Source: Trichopria drosophilae (lineage: Eukaryota > Arthropoda > Insecta > Hymenoptera > Diapriidae). From it: a stretch of DNA of 64,000 nucleotides. Shown here in pieces: positions 22,601-28,600 of this stretch. A program made the translations under genes and the position numbers. How positions within the stretch are numbered: the first letter of the stretch is position 1; every line of letters begins with the position of its first letter. Location: the NCBI GenBank assembly GCA_030407085.1, contig CM059582.1:212949501-213013500 (forward strand). The letters are read 5' to 3'. The notes under the pieces are model-generated. The model searched no databases and was not told where the DNA came from. It worked only from the letters and a program-made list of their open reading frames with translations.

Positions 22601-25600
22601 TCAAAGTAATGGCATCATCCGAATCTGTCGGAATTCCGATATTACATAACTTTCTTTTCTTAAAATCATAAGAACCATCTGTAGCAATTTCGACACTTTG
22701 AAATACTTGCTTCCGTGCTCGTTGAGACGAACGTCCAAATACATCGATGCTCATTATGATACTGACGTAATTATCACGCAATTAATAGATTATATTAGCT
22801 TCACGCAACTCTTCAATAATCGATAAGATTTCATTCGAAAGACTTGAATTACCAGCAGCTTGCGATGCTATTAGAAGGCGCAAACGATCGACAAGTTCAT
22901 TTGGATCATCCCAATGCACGTAGTCAATTTTGTGGTTTTGTTCAACAATCATGTATTCAGGCAAATTACCACCCTTTTTCGGAACATCTTTGAACATTTC
23001 CTTGATATAGTTTCGATACTTGTGGGAAGCATTATACCGAATAGGGTTTTCCTGATTCCAATCTTTCCTATGTGCATTAGTTAAGGTTAGTATACTTTTG
23101 TAATTGTTTAAATCAGACTGTTGGATTATAGCTATATCAGCTTTTTTCTTAAATAATAACTCTAGCAAACCTTCAGTAATAGCAAATTTGTTATCCTTAA
23201 CAATGACATTTTTATTCTTAAATTCTATTGTCGAATCACCGATTCTTGTAGTACCACCTTCTATGCGAACACCATAAATTGTATCAATAATATCACTTTT
23301 CTCATGAATATTTCTCACCAGTAAAGATAGAAACTTATTTGATAACCTTTCTTCAGTATGTTATGTAGGTGTTTTAATATCACTGCTAAATGTCTGCTCT
23401 AAAGGGGTATTATATCCATCAAGCATATCATCATCATCATCATCAAAATCGTTAACATCATTAATTTCTATGCTATCTGTTACTTTATTCTGTACGTTTA
23501 TATCATCAATCGCATTTTTGTTAATTGACATTGTTGTAGCGTCTGCTATTTTTTCCAATGGACTTATCAGAGGTTTGAGCGTTTCACTTATCGCAAGGTC
23601 ATGCGTTTCTTTACCCATTTTGAGTAATCGATATTTTCGGCGAATAGATTCGCTAGCTTTGACAATTTGACGTAAAACGTCTTGCTGCTGCTTAAGAGGA
23701 GAAGACATGTTAATGCATGCAAGTCTCACTCTGCACTGACTTGTTACAACATTTTTTGTTTGTTCTTAAAATCATTTATACTTATAAAACAATCAAAACC
23801 TTTTCGATACCTTCCCTCTTCTATTTCACTATCTTTATCGATTACAATAAATCCATGCTTTTCTGTCCAACATTGTGTACATATATCTTTAAAAGTGTTG
23901 TATGGCATATCCGTATTGACATGATCATTATACACATGTTTAAGATTCATTTCATCCTGCCTAAAGAGAACCAGAAAATTTACGTTATCTCGAATAAGAT
24001 GCTTGGGAACGCGAGCATACGTTTGACTGAGATAAAAGCAATCGACGCAATTATGTCTACCCATACAAAAGAAGGATCTAATGTTATCTTGCTTCTCGCA
24101 CGCAACATCATCAAATATAATAATAGAGTTTGGCCTAGCCTCGGCGGGTGGTACTACCTGTTCATTATCGTGAAAAGGAAAGTATCCTATGCCCTCCACA
24201 GAGTCGAGTAAGTTTTGTAAAAATTGATATTTTGGTTGATTTAACGATTTCGAATATACATATATATTTTCAAACTTTAATCCATTCTGATCGATGATTA
24301 GACTGAGTAGTGTATTTGTTTTTCCGCAATTAGACGGGCCACAGAAAAGTGCACGTATACTATTGGGCAGCAACTCCCCATGTCGTTTATGATTAGTTGC
24401 ATTATTTTGTACAGACGATGTTAAATCATCAAAATTGATGATTGGGATTTTTGTTGGTTGTTTATGAAATCGCATTTTCATAATAACTGATCATAAAAGT
24501 ATAAGTAGCGTCTTTATATGTAATGTCAGTCATTAACTGTTTGTTACTTGAATGATGCACATCTTAATATGATTACATATGTGGGTAAAAACAAGAAGCA
24601 AAAACGTATAAAGAGTGGGGGAGGATTGGTCAATTCTTTAATTAATAAATTACCGGTAGAACTTCATATACCCGGTTATCATTACTGCGGACCTGGTACA
24701 AAATTAAAGCAACGATTAGCAAGAGGGGACTCGGGGATAAATCCGTTAGATAAGGCTTGCAAGGAACACGATATTGCTTATTCCAAAACTCGTGAAAATC
24801 TCACCGGTAGAAACGAGGCCGATCGAATATTAGCGGAGCAGGCTTGGAAGCGAGTTTTAGCAAAAGACGCAAGCATTGCAGAAAAGGCGGCAGCTTGGGG
24901 TGTTGCAAACACAATGAAACTAAAAAGCAAATTAGGCATGGGACTGAAAAAGAAGAAGAAAAAAGTGTCAAAAAAGAAAACATCATTGAACAGCATTATT
25001 GCGGCTGCTAAAATGTCAATGTCACCAAGTAATAATGTTCAAAGTGTTATATCGAGCGCTTTGAAAGGGGCACGTAAAGCCGTAAAAGAAGCAGGTGGCA
25101 AACGATTCATTCAAAAAACTCGACAGCTATCGATACCTTCAAAGGTTGGAGGATTCTTACCTTTCCTAGCACCCATATTTGCTGGATTAAGTGCTGTAGG
25201 TGCATTAGCCGGTGGCGCAGCGGGTATAACCAAGGCTGTTAATGATGCAAAAGCTGCTCAAAAGCAGTTACATGAAAGTGAGAGGCATAATCGTGCTATG
25301 GAGACAATAGCTATAGGTAAAGGGTTATATCTTAAACCTTATAAAAATGGTCTAGGTTTGAAATTAAAACCATATAAAACGGGTTTAGGTGTTAAATGTA
25401 GAAAAAATCGAAAAAACTTGTAAAGCTACCGCATCGAGCACTCACCGATGTAGATATATTGAGATATTCGAAAGAAGCTGAAATTCCGAATTTTAGAGGT
25501 GTCTTTATGCGTAATAATTTACCAAAGAATCCCCAAGTTAATGAATGTGCAGTCATAAATTTAGACGATGCAAGCGGTCCGGGGACACATTGGGTAGCAT

Positions 25601-28600
25601 ATCGAAAACGTGGTTCTAAAGTCGTTTATTTTGACAGCTTTGGAAACCTTAGCCCACCTGCTGAGTTGGGAAAATATCTCGGTGTAGGTAGCATTATGTA
25701 TAACCGTGAAAAATTTCAAGACTATGCCACTTTTGATTGTGGACATTTATGTCTCAAATTTTTATGCAATCAGCTGTTTTGTCCAAACAAGTATCAGTTG
25801 TATAAATATATCGCATAAAATATTATGATAATCAGTGTAATTTGAACAATCAGTATGAATGATTCTTTTACGTTGACGCTCTCGGGGCAGTCTTCAGTAT
25901 TGGAAGCGCAATACTTTCCACCTATTGAACTTTCACCACAGAAGAATTATGAATTGGGTTTGATAGAACTTTTAACGTTTAATTCAATCCCAAATGTTGA
26001 CGTTAATAATAAATTTCATATTGGTAACCATGAAATTATTGTGCCGATCGGTAGCTATGAAATTGAGGATATAGCAGAATATATTAGAAACAAGCTGTCG
26101 GAGTATAGTGATATTACGCTAGATATAAAACCGAATAATAATACACTACGTAGTGAAATCAGATCTAATCGAGACATTGATTTTACACCAATCGATTCAA
26201 TTGGACGAACATTGGGCTTTAATAGACGAATTTTGGAAGCAAACAAGTTGCACATTTCAGATTTGCCAGTAACCATAATTAAAGTTAATGCACTTCGCGT
26301 GGAATGCAATATAACTACAGGCGCTTATATTAATAGCAGTAGAGCGCACACGATTCATGAATTCTTTCCTACTGTGGCGCCCGGATATAAGATTGTGGAA
26401 GTGCCGAATCACGTCATTTACCTACCTGTTGCCGTCAGATTAATAGATCATATTCAATTGCGTATTGTTGATCAGAACGGTGAATTGGTGAATTTTCGTG
26501 GTGAAACAATTACAATACGACTCCATCTTAAATCTACGTAACAATGGGTATTATGTACAATGGTCAGAACCTTAATAGTTACTATAATAATAACCCATCA
26601 TGGAGAAAACATATCAGTCGTCGTCAAATTCGCAAGACGTTAACACGTCGGAACGCTCTATTTCTGAAAAGCTTGGGACTCAAGTTACATTATCATCACA
26701 ATATCAAACAGTGAATAATAATAATAATAAAAATTGTTATTGCCGTTGTTGTATTTGCATACTTATAGCACGTTATCATAATAGCAATAATGGAGGATCC
26801 AATACTCAGCATTCAAAACCCAGTCGTTTTCGACGAATCTGTCGCTCATTACGAGCTGCATTCACATCAATCTTACAATACAAGTTCTTTTGGTAAAAAT
26901 GATGAAATTCGCATTGCTGTAAAAAATCAAGATTTATGTATTTTACCGTGTAAAAGTTTGATACATGTTAGTGGAAGGTTGACGAAAACCGACGGAACTA
27001 AAGCAAATAATACTAATCTAACGTCTAACGCAATCTGTCATTTATTTGATGAGGCGCGATATGAATTGAATGGTGTTGAAATTGATCGAAATAGAAATGT
27101 TGGTATTACTAGCTTGATGAAGGGGTATCCTTCTTACACGCCAAATGATGAACCCGTTTTAATCAATGCAGGTTGGATATCTAGTTCAAATCTAAAGATA
27201 ACAAATGATAATGGTTATTTTGATGTGATCATGCCTCTGAGTATGATTCTCGAATTTGCGGAAGATTATCGTAAGATAATTGTAAACGCGAAGCACGAAC
27301 TTGTTTTAACAAGATCTAAACATGATGATAATGCAATTATACAAAATGCAGAAGAACATTACAAAATTGAGACGAATAAAATAGAATGGTTAGTTCCATA
27401 TGTGACGTTGGCTGATAGGGAAAGGATACAGCTATTACGTTTCATTGAAAAAGATCCCTGCATATCTTTAAGTATCCGTACATGGGAACTTTATGAATAT
27501 CCTCTATTACCGGTAACATCATCCCACGTGTGGTCCGTGAAAACTGCGACACAACTAGAAAAGCCACGATATATTATTATCGGCTTCCAAACAGCACGAA
27601 AAAATGACAAGGCGAAAAATGCTAGCCTGTTTGATCACTGTAACATTAGTAATGTTAAAGTATTTCTGAATTCAAAATATTATCCGTATGGTAATTTAAA
27701 CCTTGATATTGCAAATAATCAATTTTCTTTATTATACGATATGTATATCAATTTTCAAGCTAGTTACTATAATAAAAATGTTAATGGTAAACCTATATTG
27801 AATAAATCAATATTTTTAGAGAAAGCTCCATTAATCATTATTGATTGCTCTAAGCAGAATGAAGCTTTAAAACACGCACCTGTCGATGTGCGGCTCGAAT
27901 TTGAATCAAAAGAAAATTTTCCTGCAAACACTTCTGCTTATTGTTTAATTTTACATGATCGTATTGTAGAATATAATCCCATAAGTGGAAATGTAAAGAA
28001 GTTGGTTTGAGAGGGGGTTAGCCATTATTGCGCATGCGCTAATTAATAAATAAAATATAGTCATACTTTAATTGCTATTGAATCGGTATCATACGAAATG
28101 GAATACATTGTAGACGTGCAGGGATTCCGTGGGCCTGGTAATCGCTTCATACCGAAGGAAATGTCTATAACGAATATTTTCGTCGGTGAAATTGAGACTT
28201 GTGTGTTTAAAGCGCCATATCAATGGGTGTGGTTACCTTTACACTATAAAAGAGTCAATAACTGGTTAATACATAATTACCACGGCTTACCATGGCAATC
28301 TGGTGACGTTTCCTTTGATGCTGTAAACGAGACTTTGGAAGATATCGTTAAATGTGCCAACAAACTTTATGTAAAAGGAGTCGATAAAAAATGTTGGTTG
28401 GAGGATATATTAAACGCTGAAAATGTTATTGATCTCGACGTTTTGGACTGCCCATCTCTGAAAAAACTGAAGCAACAGCAGCAATATGAATTGTTGGAGA
28501 AGTGTGAAAATCATTCGCTTAATGGAACTTGCACTAAAGAAAATGTACAAATACTTAAAAATTGGGTATTGGGAAATCTACTTGAACAGCCTGTATCACT

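Noticed and set aside
26600..26896. 98-codon frame overlapping the capsid gene start
   Set aside because: Asn-rich low complexity, overlaps the well-supported capsid gene and the small basic gene.
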